Source of the DNA: Chrysogorgia sp. JL179-B06 | Lineage: Eukaryota; Cnidaria; Anthozoa; Scleralcyonacea; Chrysogorgiidae | Assembly (NCBI GenBank): GCA_035772405.1 | Contig: JAYKKM010000052.1 | Span: forward strand, 1,145,001-1,209,000 | Direction of reading: 5' to 3' | Length of the DNA: 64,000 bases | The notes under the pieces: generated by a model | Told to the model about the DNA's origin: nothing | Seen by the model: only the letters and a program-made list of their open reading frames with translations | The model's database searches: none | Shown: positions 10,588-22,135 of the stretch, piece after piece | How the letters are laid out: the number at the start of each line of letters is the position of its first letter | Position numbering within the stretch: position 1 is the stretch's first letter | Position numbers and translations under genes: made by a program

Positions 10588-10900
10588 TTTCAGTAGAAAC
10601 TGACCATGGTCTATTACAAATGCTGCATTCTGATTGGCTACTCAACCGTTGTTTATTCGTGATAGACCATGATGGCGAAAGCGCTCAAAACAATGAGTTT
10701 TGGGGAGGTCTCAGATGAGTTTTTGGATAATTTTTTGATCTAATGCATGATTTGTAATAGTCAACTTATTTGTTCAGTCTACTAAAACAATTAGACAACT
10801 CGTCCTCATTGTCTATGATCGAATAGTCAACTCAGGCTTCGTCTTCGTTGTCTAGTCGCTCATATAGACAACTCTGACTCGTTGTCTAATTGTTAAATAG
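10588..10900 (+). mobile_element. Palindrome-rich dispersed element, copy 2
   Basis: Same order of sequence blocks as 6175-6485: ACTGACCATGGTCTATTACA, TGATTGGCTACTCAACCGTTG and TTGTCTAATTGTTAAATAG. A small deletion removes the start of the short ORF. A separate 109-bp hairpin abuts its right end. Confidence 0.55.
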
Positions 10901-11007
10901 ATGCACAAAGGACGTCAGAACGTGGTAAGAACATTAGTGACCACTCGACTATCGTCTCGTGGGTCACTTTTTTGTTCTTACCACGTTCTGACGTCATCTG
11001 TGCATCT
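10899..11007. repeat. 109-bp hairpin with arms of about 34 bp
   Basis: AGATGCACA...GACGTCAGAACGTGGTAAGAAC is complementary to 10972-11007 with few mismatches. It sits exactly at the right end of the palindrome-rich element copy 2. Confidence 0.7.
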
Positions 11008-11026
11008 ATAACTGAACAGACAACGC

Positions 11027-11131
<105 letters not shown>

Positions 11132-11149
11132 ATATGAAAAAATAATATA

Positions 11150-13180
11150 TATACGAAAAATATATCTACGTACCTTCTTCGCAGCTCAATCGTACCAGAT
11201 GGGCTCATCGTGAAGCAAACGCGCTTATATATTAATTGTTTTTTCCTAATTATCTTATCTAAACTTTTCCAGGTAATTGCATCAAAACAAATTTAGTTAA
11301 TAAATTACCTCTCATTAAATTGCATTTATCGCTTCGTGATACAGAATTTAAATGTCAATTTCTTTGATTAGGTAATTTCCTGAAAAACAACTAGTCCCCC
11401 TTTTCCAGCTTTTATGATTAAATTTGTGTGTGCGTGTGGGCAGAGTGGAACAATTACGAGAACAACTTAATCCTATCCTGCAGGCCGGGCGGGAGTAGAG
11501 CGGCAGCGCCGAATTTAAATGTTTATGTGAATTAAGGTCTCGATGAAAGGTTCAAAACGTCGTTTTTGAAAAACGCTCTTGTATAAAAACGTCGCAATTA
11601 AAACTATATATCGTTTTGAAAGTAATAATTAGAACACCTTAGAAAGTGAAAATTTTCATAATGACATTTTTACACATTCATAAAGCTTAATAATAAGTCT
11701 ATCATCTGACAAAAATATTCAAAATTGAGTAAGTTATTGAGTAAAACAATAATCGACTCTATCCGTGGCGGGAAAACGTGTTATTATAAACAGCGGAATA
11801 ATGACAGCTTATTATTAGTATCAAATTTCATCTTCCAAAATAAAACTCGGAAATGCCTATCGATAACTCAAATGTTTGTAAAAAGAATAAGAGCCCGTTT
11901 TGTATAAGACTCGAAATAAATGGGTCACCGTGAACTGGACTCTGAATCGCTATCCGAATCGGAGTTGGTGAATCAGTCGGCTCAGATTTTGTATCAAGCG
12001 ACAGCGAGGATGACATACTAACCAAGCGCGAAAATCCGTGTCTGAAAGTGGGGGGGATGACTGCATCGTTTGCGGAAAGTCAGAAGGGGATAATCAAACA
12101 TTGGTCAAAAAGTGGGGGGATACATCCCCCCCGTCCCCCCCAAGGATTGACGCCCTTGATACTAACAGTTGCTTATACCCTGTTGGAAATTATATTGTTA
12201 ATCCAGGATGTCTGCAAGAAATCGTCTTAGAGAGTAGGTTCTCTCTACAGCTCACTTTAACCTTTGAACTCTCGTGAATTGAATGAACAGGCGTTCTAGT
12301 TATTTTGTTTTTCACGGCTTCACGTGTAACTTTGCGCTTTCTCTTTGCGGGCATCTTCGAAGTTCCTTCACGGCTCAGATTCGGGCTTTTCTTTCGCATC
12401 TCGCCGTCGCCTCAAGGTCGGTAAACAACAGAGTGACCCACCACATTGTTATTGCAAGGGTGGAGCATCATAAAGAGCTGTGAGAAACCCCGCGAAATAT
12501 TCAAAGGCTATTTTCTGGCAAATTAATTTTGGTTCGCATGCACACATTCAAAGAACAATGTTAAGCGCACGTTTTAACCGATTCCTTCTAAACTTGCACA
12601 CGGTATTGGTGTATGTCTGGGCTACAAAAACCTGTTCGCGCGATTGATTTAACTTAAAATTAGCTGAGTTACGGGCCTTTATTTGCCCATTGTTCTTGAT
12701 ATAGCACGGGTTGGGAAAGAATATGCTGTGCTGATAAACCACTTAAGCAATAAAAAAATTCGAACACGTTTTTTTAGAACTATCTTTGAGAAGTGTAAAA
12801 ATGACAATTTGACAGATTTTTAGTAAAACCAGCGATGAACAACGACCGCGTAGGGAAGGTACTTTGATTTTAAATCTGTAAATATATTTGGCAAAGTGTT
12901 TTATTTATTTTCTATTTGATGATGCCATGATGTTCTTCATTTATCTGGGTACATTTGTTGCAAATTTGAGACAAATTTGCGGAATATTCAGCGCGTAATA
13001 GCAAATCTCATCAAACTACATCCTAACATATCCTGTAACCTTAAGTATATATTTTAATTATGTGTTATGTTCAATAAATATAAGCATGGATGATGGTTTT
13101 TTAATGCAGGTGGCTGAACATCATTTGCTCGAATGAAAGTAACAATAGAAACGTACTGGACTAGCCAGTGTGGTTCTATT
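11150..13180. other. Unassigned stretch
   Basis: No recognised gene. An open frame through about 11975-12140 contains FVSSDSEDDILTKREN, which is acidic like the N-termini of some DNA transposases but too short to assign. G and C runs lie at 12050-12140. Confidence 0.35.
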
Positions 13181-13184
13181 GTTC

Positions 13185-13905
13185 CTTTATAATCTTTCCC
13201 CGCGCCATGTATATTAATATTTTTCTTTTTTCTATTTTGTTTGTTTACTACAGTTAAACTGAATTAAATGGATTAAATGAAATTAAAATATCTATCCCCT
13301 ATAAAGAACACCAATATTTTGCGACATATGGGCTAAAAACAAAAACATCTCTCGAAAAGTATTACAGTTTAATTATATATAACCCATGATACCATCATTT
13401 TAGTGATTTTGAAAACGGAGCCATGCACCCCATACCCGAAGGCTGACGCATCTGCAGATGCGAAAGCGATACGGAGATGGCGTTCGATCTCTCCACGAAA
13501 AGAGATCATCCCATGTCTGCAGGAATAACCAATGGGATATTTCAACCTTCTTGACCGTGTAGATATCTACAAGGCGTGTTGTACGTAGTCCCTTGGAAAT
13601 AGCGTCGTGCCGTCGTTCATTTCTCTCGTAAACCATAGCGCCCCAGAAAAAGAGAGTGAAAACAACTCATCTTCCATCGAGGCGTTTGTGCAGCTGTGTT
13701 TTTACCGAACTTTCGTTTGTGTCTGTGTGTGTTCCCCACTGTATTCCCTCAATATTTTTTTCTTTGTTGTTTGTATACAGTGAAAATGAATCAAATCAAA
13801 TTAAATAAAAATATCTATCTAATGCATAACATAACCCCCTGAAGAACAACGATTTTTTATACATTTTTTGAAAATGTTAGTCTGTCGAGAAGTATGTATT
13901 ACTTG
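13185..13905. repeat. Degenerate direct repeat (13185-13370 and 13728-13905)
   Basis: Both contain TTTTCTATTTTGTTTG- or TTTCTTTGTTGTTTG-like sequence, an ACAGT step, AAATTAAA..AAAATATCTATC, then AAGAACA(C/A)..ATTTTT and GTATTAC. A decayed duplication of unknown nature. The ORF between (13400-13636, minus) is unrecognised. Confidence 0.4.
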
Positions 13906-14880
13906 ATAATAATATAGGTTACCTGCAAGGTAGTGAATGCTGCCTTTTGTTTCCAACGCACTGGAACTTCTAGCGTGGCTGAGTATTTTCCCAAGCACAT
14001 GAAATATTACATCAGATAATCTTCAGTCAATTTGTCCAAAAACGTCAACAATATAATGAGTTCCGGCAGTTGTATTGCTACATTGTTTTCCGGGAGATTT
14101 AAAACAAATGATTTAATTTTCAAAACAGATGCCATTTGAGTGAAAACTCGCAGCTGGGAAACTGAATGTATCAGAAGTGATGGTCGTTGCCATACACTTC
14201 CGCAGTTCCTTGAGACTTATTGACGGCAATATGTTCGACGGTGTCGGATAGCGTTACGATTCCACGCCAGACAGAAATTAACGTCGAATGGAGATAGAAA
14301 GCGCATGCTTGGATATTGTTAAGGTATACGATGCTCACTGTGTATCCGTGATGTTCTTTCTAGCCATATCAATAAATGCCGGTATAAAAGCGAATGCAAA
14401 AAGGTATTTGATCGGTAACCGGAAACCGACTTTCTGTTTGCGCACCGATTCAAAGAGCGCACACACGAAAACTATTGAGATTTGTCAAGTCAGACAATAC
14501 TTAACGTATGAATTGGAGGTGATTATATGTATGTGGTGTATTTAACACAAAATGCATGAGTATTGAGCAAACGTTCCTGTTCGCTCGACAGTCTAAAGAA
14601 AAACATCAAAAGAATACACATGTTTTCGGTGCATTGTATTGTCCTTAGTTGTTCCGCGCACTGTATGTTGGGTCTTAAGAGTCCGACCACAATGCAATGC
14701 GCTAAAGCAAAATTTAAATAAAGCCCCACTACATTATTTAGGTCTGCTGCCTTGCTCGCTCGCTTCAGGTTCGCTCGCTACGGCAGCAACAATCCATACA
14801 TATGATTGAACTAAGTAAAAATTAAACATTTTTTTTCTTTAACTGAGTACGTTTTCTTCCTGCGTTACTCAACAAAAAAT

Positions 14881-15291
14881 TTACAAAAATTTAAATTCTC
14901 TGAAATCGTTTCCTGCGTTTCTTTTAATGATTTTATATATAAGAGTAAGGCAAACTTTAATAAATATTTTTAAATCAATATCGCTGTCTGTATTACACCC
15001 TGAACTATTTTTACTACGGCCGAATATGCTGATTGGCATGGTTTTGTTTCTCAGACCTAGAGACTTCAAAAGCTTGTGTATGCACGTTTCCCCCCAGACT
15101 ACTCTCCAAAGCAACCGAACGCGACGCAGAAACATGTTTGTCAACATACCTAAGATCGATGAGCTTATGTTGACCCACTTATCTTCCCATATGTCGCTAA
15201 AGAACAGTAGGTTTGTGAATTTGTCTCCAGTTTCGAGAAATTTTGAAAAATCGGTTGAATGCGATAAAAATTGGAAGTCGGGAGATTGCAC
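14881..15291 (-). pseudogene. Possible nucleotidyltransferase-like fragment
   Basis: An open frame of 136 codons with no in-frame ATG at its edge (it opens at GTG). It contains PISIFGRSKNSSGCNTDSDI followed by DLKIF. That resembles the catalytic block of non-canonical poly(A)/poly(U) polymerases (hGSxxxGxxxxSDIDL), with Arg in the GS pair, and the upstream segment FLRRVRLLWRVVW could be the preceding helix. The opposite strand is also open (14927-15352), which weakens the case. It could be an old exon, a pseudogene or chance. Confidence 0.25.
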
Positions 15292-15581
15292 AAAATTTCG
15301 TGAAAGTGTGAAACTGGAATGTATTAGTGTTCACAAATTCGTCCGGAATTAAATGTTTTTAAAATAAATAACAATTACGATTATGTCACTGCCTAAAAGT
15401 GTTAATTATCCTTTGCATATAGTTTTCCAGCGTCTTGTTGACATAAGGGCGATGCACTTACGCGTCTTTTTGGCCAATTATGGAGAACACACGCGTTGGG
15501 CGACATAGTCTGTCAATAAAAAGCGTTTGAATAAACCTAGCGCGTACCGTCAGTAAACCTCTATCGAGTTAATTATTCCTT

Positions 15582-16140
15582 ACCGGCATCGTGTGAACAC
15601 CTAACCGTAATGATTTCATCACGGTTTTACGAAACTTTTTTCTCTGCTAAGAAATACGGGGTAAAAGAAGCACGGTAGCGGGAATTTTAATCTTTGTAAA
15701 TAATAAACAAAAGTTGTAAATGCCAAATGGAAAAATGCCACCAATGGCGTGTGAGTGGATAGCATTAGCCTACGCATAGACGGCGGAATTCCTCTTATTA
15801 CCGTCTTATTACCATTAATCAGGGCCGGCGGAGCGTCTGCACGCAGGCTAGGATAGCATGTGCCTGGCGCTTGTCGAGATTTAATTTGTAATCTTGCGTT
15901 ACCGTCACGTGTGCCGTGTTTTTCGATTCACAGTTTCTCATTCAGTATCGAATATAATAGTGACTCATTGAATAGTGACTGCAGCGATCAAAACGGTCAG
16001 CAATAATAAAAAACTCGAAATCATACCGGCATCGTGTGAACGCAACACCGTAACGGCATGAAATGATACCGGTACCGTGTGAACAGTTTGATACCGTGAT
16101 GATTTGATGCCGGTACGATTGCGTACCGGCATCGTGTGAA
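15582..16140 (+). repeat. ACCGGCATCGTGTGAAC repeats
   Basis: Copies lie near 15583, 16025, 16068 (variant ACCGGTACCGTGTGAAC) and 16123, with related pieces between. No recognised element. Confidence 0.6.
15868..15930 (+). repeat. Dispersed repeat, copy 2
   Basis: Carries GCGTTACCGTCACGTGTGCC and GTGTTTTTCGATT, matching 1245-1310. It lies next to the ACCGGCATCGTGTGAAC repeats. Confidence 0.55.
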
Positions 16141-16254
16141 CGGGGTTCTATTGAATAAGTGGGAGGTACTTTACGGCAAAATTCTCCTTCCTGCGGTCTT
16201 TCAGTACAGTCTATGCAAAAAGATTTGGCGTAAAGACCGATCAAACGATGCTAA

Positions 16255-16513
16255 GGCCCGGGTCAAACGTCGAACTTTTCGTGAGTCGAACTCTTTCTCC
16301 TCCGCAGAGGCTTATATATTTTATTAGAAAAGGCGCGCGTAGCGGGAGGAAAATCGGACGCGCGCATGAGGGAATCCATCCACTCCCCGCGCGCTTCCCC
16401 ATTTTGCCCGCAGAGGAGAGAGAGTCGAACTCAATGTAAATTAGGAAACTCTTTTGTTTAAGTTCATTTGCATTGAGTTCGACTCATGAAATGTTCGACG
16501 TTTGACCTGGGCC
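16255..16513. mobile_element. PIF/Harbinger-type MITE
   Basis: 259 bp with TAA on both sides (16252-16254, 16514-16516). The terminal inverted repeats begin GGCCCGGGTCAAACGTCGAA and GGCCCAGGTCAAACGTCGAA and extend for about 40 bp (GAGTCGAACTC inside). A TWA target and GG-rich ends fit PIF/Harbinger. Non-coding; the middle holds GC-rich inverted sequence. Confidence 0.8.
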
Positions 16514-16529
16514 TAAGTATATATTATAT

Positions 16530-17080
16530 ACCGAGGCCCGAGGATTGATATATCGCTTAAAGGTCTAATTAGGTATATAACCGCCTTATATCACCATTGG
16601 TGAGGTATATTCTGAAAATAATTTTGTATTTTTTAAACGTAGTGTGAGCTGAGTTTCTTTCAAGGCGTTTTTATATAAAAAAACTGTGAATTAATTGGAA
16701 TATTCAGAATGATAATAGCCGGTCTCTTGGGTTTTCCTACTGTTCACCAGTTCAACTCCGTATTCAAATTTTGGATGTTTAGATTGTTTGTTTTTCATCA
16801 GCTGCATGCTCTTGCAGAAACATGACAGAGTCAGACGAAGACATTTTTATAACGCAGAATAGGTTTGATGTCAGCTCCCACGCAGATTTTGGGAATTGAA
16901 GAGCCTGATCGTGAATTTAGTACCGGGCTGAATAATCTGTCAGTGGATTTATAGGTTGATAACTAGTTATTAACCTCATGAATAATTTCAATTCCATAGA
17001 TTTATCAGCCCCGTACTCCCCTGGAAATGTTCAAAACCGCACCCAACTTTACGACAGTTGGATTCCCATGCCAATCCGAG
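16530..17080 (+). mobile_element. Crypton-like non-autonomous element, copy A (internally deleted)
   Basis: Homologous to 52395-53520 at both ends, including GATATATCGCTTAA, GCCTTATATCACCATT, a shared 5' region and the 3' block from GGGCTGAATAATCTG to TGGATTCCCATGC. The short ORF at 16822 begins [19 protein letters not shown] and stops after 25 codons because the middle is deleted. Confidence 0.65.
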
Positions 17081-17379
17081 AGTTGTCCTCGTGTATTTCC
17101 GCAAAACTAAATCGGTCAAAATGTCCAATTTTGCTTAGTTAAGAACTAAAAAGTAATGACTGAATCAAAAACGTAGTGGAGTGTTTGATCGTAAACGCGA
17201 GAAAGCTAATGAATATTAATTAGCTTTATTTTGGAGCTTTTTGTTACCATAATCAAACATGATAAACCAATTATTGGTTTGAATTAACCGGTTATAATTA
17301 TGAGATTCGGGAAAAAATCCAGCCCATTGAAGCAGTTTGAGCAATATAACGATAGGCTGGTGCTATATTTTTTAACTCA

Positions 17380-17830
17380 GGCCTAAAGTCCTTGAAATTG
17401 CGAAAAGAATCTTCATGCGCAGTTAGGCTAAGGTCCCCGACAGGGGTCCCGGGGCATGCTCCCCGGGGAATTTCCTGCATTTTGGGGACAGCTTTAACAA
17501 AAATATTAAAATAAAAAACAGTTAAAATCATGATTTTATAGTCAGTATTTCCTTACTGTATATGAAACTAACTCTAACAATAATATTCACGCAAAAAAGT
17601 AGATTACAGTGAGTGCGCGAAACAACAGAGAGGTGATAGATTTATGCCAGAGATGAAATTTGACGTTGTTTAGCGAAACGTTTGTTAATGCGTAAAAACT
17701 TTTACGATTCTAAGAAAACAAAAGACGAACTTTTTTTCGTTTTTCTTTTTCCTTCTTTTTCCTTCCAGCTCGTTCCCCAACGAATTGAAAATGGGGGGGG
17801 GGGGTGGATTGCGCCCCTGCCTTGTACGCC
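17380..17830. other. GC-rich palindrome and G tract
   Basis: CCCCGACAGGGG and CCCCGGGGCATG...CCCCGGGG at about 17430-17466 form short hairpins. A G run occurs near 17793-17804 before TGCGCCCCTGCCTTGTACGC. No gene recognised. Confidence 0.4.
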
Positions 17831-18849
17831 TATGCCGACGACGGTAATAATAATAATAATGAAAAGCTTATATAGTGCTACTTCCATAAGTCCAGAGGCG
17901 CTTTACATAAGTGTATGTAGTTACTGTATATCGCAGTTATTAAGGTTTTAGACACCCCATGGTGTTTACAACGAAAAAATGCTTTATCTGGTCGTTGTCA
18001 ATAGGGATGAATGGATATTAGAGAGACTATTGATAATAATTCATTTAAAAAAACTGTGGAAACTTTGTAATTTGTCAATTATTAACTATTAAGTATTGTC
18101 AATTTACTTTATTATTTTAATATAATTGTATATTTATTTATTCAAAGAACAAATTTTAAAGGAATTTTACTGACGTTTCGTATGGGGCGCGCGTAGTGTG
18201 ATTTATTATTTCGCCTTAACGTATACCCTATTTAGACTGGGCTTTTTTTGGTCTTCTGGGTTTGTTGTTGTTTTTTTCCACAGGTTGATGGCATGGTACA
18301 CTGAATATACGTTCAATTTTTGTTGTCATGGCAACAAATTGTGACGTCATTATGACGTCATCGCTCGTCAAAAATTCGGATTTGAAGCAGTTCAAAAAAG
18401 GGTTTTCTCAGGATTATTTCTTACTGTTCTGTTAACGTACATAAGTTATTACATTCACAAACAGATTTATCTAAATCGATATATTCTTATTTTTATCGTT
18501 TCTATTATAATGAATGTTTTGTCGAAATTCTGTGTTAGTAGGTGTTCCGGAATACTCTGTAACTTTTTTACCAAATATTTTCCACCATTTTTTCTGCCCG
18601 TACTGACAATGTATTTCTAGGAAAAGTAGTGAAATGTTAGAGTCATCGCTGCAACATTGATATATCTGCTTGATCGTTATTTTAAGATTTGAACATCCTA
18701 CCATTTTTTTTATTCGGAAGTCACTAAGCTTAAAGGTTTTTTTGTTAACAATGATCACCCTGCTGTTTTCTTCGACCGTTGTCTTAGGGTTTTCTTGATA
18801 AGGTTTTTCTTTCTCTGTTACTGTCCAGTGTCCCTAAGCGTGTTATATA

Positions 18850-19262
18850 TATTTTGCCTTCCATTCACTGGTACTGATTCACTGAAAATTCGTATACTAA
18901 ACTTATCAAACTTTTAAAATTCTTGTCTCCCGCAAATCGAGCTGTCCTCTTTAAATCGAGCTTACGCTTGTCAAGATTCTTTCCGTTTAAAGATCAGACT
19001 CCCAAATTACTGAGATTGCATTTTGTAGTGTATTGTGGGCAAACGCGCCGTTATTTACACACGCGCATCTCGGAAGGAACACATGGGAGTCTCGGCTTTA
19101 AAGGGCAAGAAACATCCCACCCCATTTCTTTTGATGACTTTTCTGTTCTTTATTCGTGTAATTCGACACGAGATGGCTCTCTCCATCAGGCTAGAAAAAA
19201 ACGGAATCATCGGAATCTTGTCGATACATGATCGGACGATCATCGGTGCATTGCCGGGTTAG
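18850..19262 (+). pseudogene. Penelope-like element fragment (GIY-YIG region), frameshifted
   Basis: One frame reads RFFPFKDQTPK...HFVVYCGQTRRYLHTRISE, and after a frame change SFDDFSVLYSCNS. The other frame supplies EHMGVSALKGKKHPTP. Together these are the C-terminal RT extension and GIY-YIG endonuclease of a Penelope-like retroelement. At least two frameshifts are needed and the reverse transcriptase is missing. Confidence 0.7.
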
Positions 19263-19479
19263 TTATTGCTAACTATGGTTAAAGTTAACCACATTTATAC
19301 AACCGTGCCCAAATGGCTAATTATAAACCCTAATCCTAATAAGGGCCCTGTACTTAAAAATAAATAGACAATGAACAAATCTTAAACGTAAAATGAGTTA
19401 GAGCCAGTGAGTCAGTAGCATCGAACCAGGTGCGCCAACAATGAGACACGGCTTGATTCAAGTATAAGTGATAATATAT

Positions 19480-21618
19480 TTCATTTAAACGATTATGATA
19501 TAATTCGGAAAGACAGATCTAGAAATGGTGGTGGAGTTTGTCTCTACCTACGTAGCTCCATCAACTACAACATAAGAAATGATCTAAATGATCTTAAAAA
19601 ATGATCTTAAAAAGGCTTGGAAAACTATAAACTGTTTATTAGGAAGACAAAACAAACCAACTATTGTAAACGAGCTAAAACGTGGTGAAAATAGTTTAAC
19701 AAACTCCAAAGATATAGCAGAGGGTTTTAATGACTATTTTTCAAATATTGGCCCAAATTTAGCTAGCCAAATTGATACCTCTTATTTCAATTTTGAAACA
19801 TATGTCAAGAATGCTAAATCAGAGTTCAATGCATTTCAGCCAGTCACTGTCAGTCACGTCTACCAGCTTCTGACTGGTCTTTCAAGCAATAAAGCCACAG
19901 GTGTTGACAAGATTTCTTGTAAAATTATTAAGATAGCTTCACCTGCTATTTCAGATTCGCTTACACATATTTTTAATCAGGCTATTACTCTATCCTCTTT
20001 CCCAAATGAATGGAAAACGGCTAGAGTGGTACCCCTTTACAAAAATGGCCAGAGAAATATGGCAGGAAATTACAAACCAATTTCTATCCTACCAGCCATA
20101 GCAAAATTATGGAGAGAATACTATATGATCAACTGTATAGCTACTTATCCAAATTTAGACTCCTAAGTGATAGTCAATTTGGTTTTCGAAAGTTCCATTC
20201 CACAGCTACAGCATTACTAGACTGTACAAATGACTGGTATATGAATATAGACAAGAAAATGTTCAACTTACTGTAGTAGTCCTAATTGACTTAAAAAAAG
20301 CATTTGATACAGTTGATCATCTAATATTATTGAGAAAATTGCAGCTCTACGGCGTAAAAGGTCAAGCTTTATCCTTTCTCAATTCATATCTCTCAAATCG
20401 AAGTCAGAAATGCCAAATGAATGAATCCATTTCGTCAGAGAGAATGATTAAATGTGGTGTACCACAAGGCTCTATCTTAGGGCCACTCTTCTTTCTATTA
20501 TACATCAATGATTTTCCTCAATGTCTATCTAAAACTAAACCTCGGTTATTTGCTGATGACACAAATATAACAGCTTCCAATTCTGGAGACTGGATATCTC
20601 ATCTTGAAACTGCAGTGAATTCTGATTTAGAAAACCTTAGAAAATGGTTAATTGCCAATAAACTTAGCCTTAATGTCGCAAAGACTGAATTCATATTAAT
20701 GGGCTCAAAGCAAATGATTAAAAGTATTTCAAATTTGCAACCAAAAATCGAAATTGACCACAAACCAGTTAAACAAGTGTATGAGTGCAAAACTCTTGGA
20801 GTGATAGTAGACCAGCATTTGTCGTGGAAGGGTAATACTGAAAACATTTGCAAAAAAATAACATCGGGAATCTCTGCTCTTAGACGCTTAAAGGAATTTG
20901 TAGACAAACAAACACTGCTTTCCGTTTACAATGCTATTGTTCGGCCATATTTCGATTATTGCTGTGAAGTATGGGATGTGTTTGGTGAAACACAGTCGAA
21001 ACAACTCCAAAAACTCCAAAATAGGGCTGCTCGAATTATCATGAATATGACGAATGACACAGATCATTCTGTTGCGTTACAAGCATTGGGTTGGAAGGCA
21101 CTTAAAACAGAAAGGAAGAAAGCTAAGGCCAAAATGATATACAAATTATTAAATAACATGGGTCCTCAGTCACCGTCGCTAATTTATTGACATATAAAAG
21201 TGAGATGACCCAGCTATAATCTTCGAAACATTTCAATAGTCTCTGTTTACCGAAGCCACGTACTAATAGTATGAAAAAAAGTTTTATGTACGATGGAGCA
21301 TTCCTTTGGAATTCTATTCCGAAGGAAATTAAATCCATTTCTTCCTTTCGAATGAAAATCGCTGCTTACTTTAATTGTTAAAAGCAAATATATGCGTCTG
21401 TAAATAGATTATTACCTTATATACTATATATACACCTATAAATAGATTATTATAATATTTTTATACTATATTTTATATATTGTAAATAGCTTTAAAACAC
21501 TTTTCTTATATACTGTTACTGTATTATTCTTCTATTATACACGCCCCTCGTGGAAATCAGCTACGGTTGACGAGGTCAGCGTGTTTAAATAAAGTTTTCT
21601 ATCTATCTATCTATCTAT
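19480..21618 (+). mobile_element. CR1/L2-like LINE, degraded
   Basis: A short endonuclease remnant (NGGGVCLYLRSSINYNIRND, about 19525-19580) is fused by deletion to the pre-RT region. The RT is split by frameshifts: DYFSNIGPN and SNKATGVDKIS (ORF 19588-20166), then [26 protein letters not shown] and RLFADDT (ORF 20330-21190). The C-terminal domain has stops after 21190. The 3' end is AATAAAG plus a (TCTA)n tail to about 21618. This tail lies about 340 bp upstream of the ORMDL ATG. Confidence 0.85.
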
Positions 21619-21737
21619 TCATTCACAGTCAGCGGTAATTAAATTTTCGGTCGTTTTTTGTCGTTTTGAACTTTTCAACGTGGGAATGGATAGTTAAGTC
21701 TGTTAAACCAAAATATGGTTAATACGTCAAAATACAG

Positions 21738-21781
21738 CCGGGGGTTAGGGTCTAAGTTGTTTCGGGGTTAGCGGTTATTTT
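21738..21781. repeat. Second copy of the GGGGTTAGCGGTTATTT repeat
   Basis: Matches the tail of the repeat near 880-950, including GGGGGTTAGGGT and GGGGTTAGCGGTTATTTT. It lies in the interval that should hold the ORMDL 5' UTR or proximal promoter. Confidence 0.55.
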
Positions 21782-21814
21782 AAGCGACATAATTCCCCTT
21801 AATCTCTTGTTTAG

Positions 21815-21961
21815 TGGTATGGGACCATGGGTTCGCTATATCCTGCAAGATGAAGTACTAACCAAATTTAATGTACCGCTGACACGTGGATCACTGATTG
21901 TTGGCGCACCTGGATCTGGTAACCCTTCCTGACCCTTCCTTTGTTCACGTGTTTGAAAAAG
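21815..21961 (+). promoter_or_regulatory. Putative ORMDL 5' UTR with a 37-codon uORF
   Basis: An ATG at 21819 (G at -3 and +4) opens 37 codons ending at TGA 21930-21932, 29 nt before the ORMDL ATG. The peptide begins MGPWVRYILQ and contains LIVGAPGSG, which looks like a P-loop but lacks the following Lys. A pyrimidine-rich acceptor-like sequence (cttaatctcttgtttag) ends at 21814, so transcription could start in an upstream non-coding exon. If the uORF is in the mRNA it could reduce ORMDL translation. No TATA box or CpG cluster is obvious here. Confidence 0.35.
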
Positions 21962-22135
21962 ATGTCGGAAAAGGCTCCCCACAGTCGTTTTAATCCTAAC
22001 GAATCTTGGTTGGAAGGCAGGGGATCGTGGCTAACCTACGTGCTTTTAATATGTTTGACACACTTTGCGATGCTGAGTATACCATTCATTGATACAGCGA
22101 CTGCATGGACATTGACGAGTATTATTCACTGTCTG
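21962..22135 (+). CDS. ORMDL: ORMDL coding exon 1
   Basis: This exon encodes residues 1-58, from the start [20 protein letters not shown] to IIHCL. It ends cleanly after CTG at a strong donor, gtaagtg (phase 0). An in-frame TTG-initiated extension from 21941 exists, but ATG 21962 has the better context (aagATG). The exon carries the first hydrophobic segment and the start of the second. Confidence 0.93.

Noticed and set aside
13400..13636. 78-codon minus-strand ORF
   Set aside because: No motif, no splice support, and it lies between two degenerate repeats.
14927..15352. 141-codon plus-strand ORF
   Set aside because: It overlaps the minus-strand frame that has a recognisable motif; no motif of its own. 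Treated as antisense openness.
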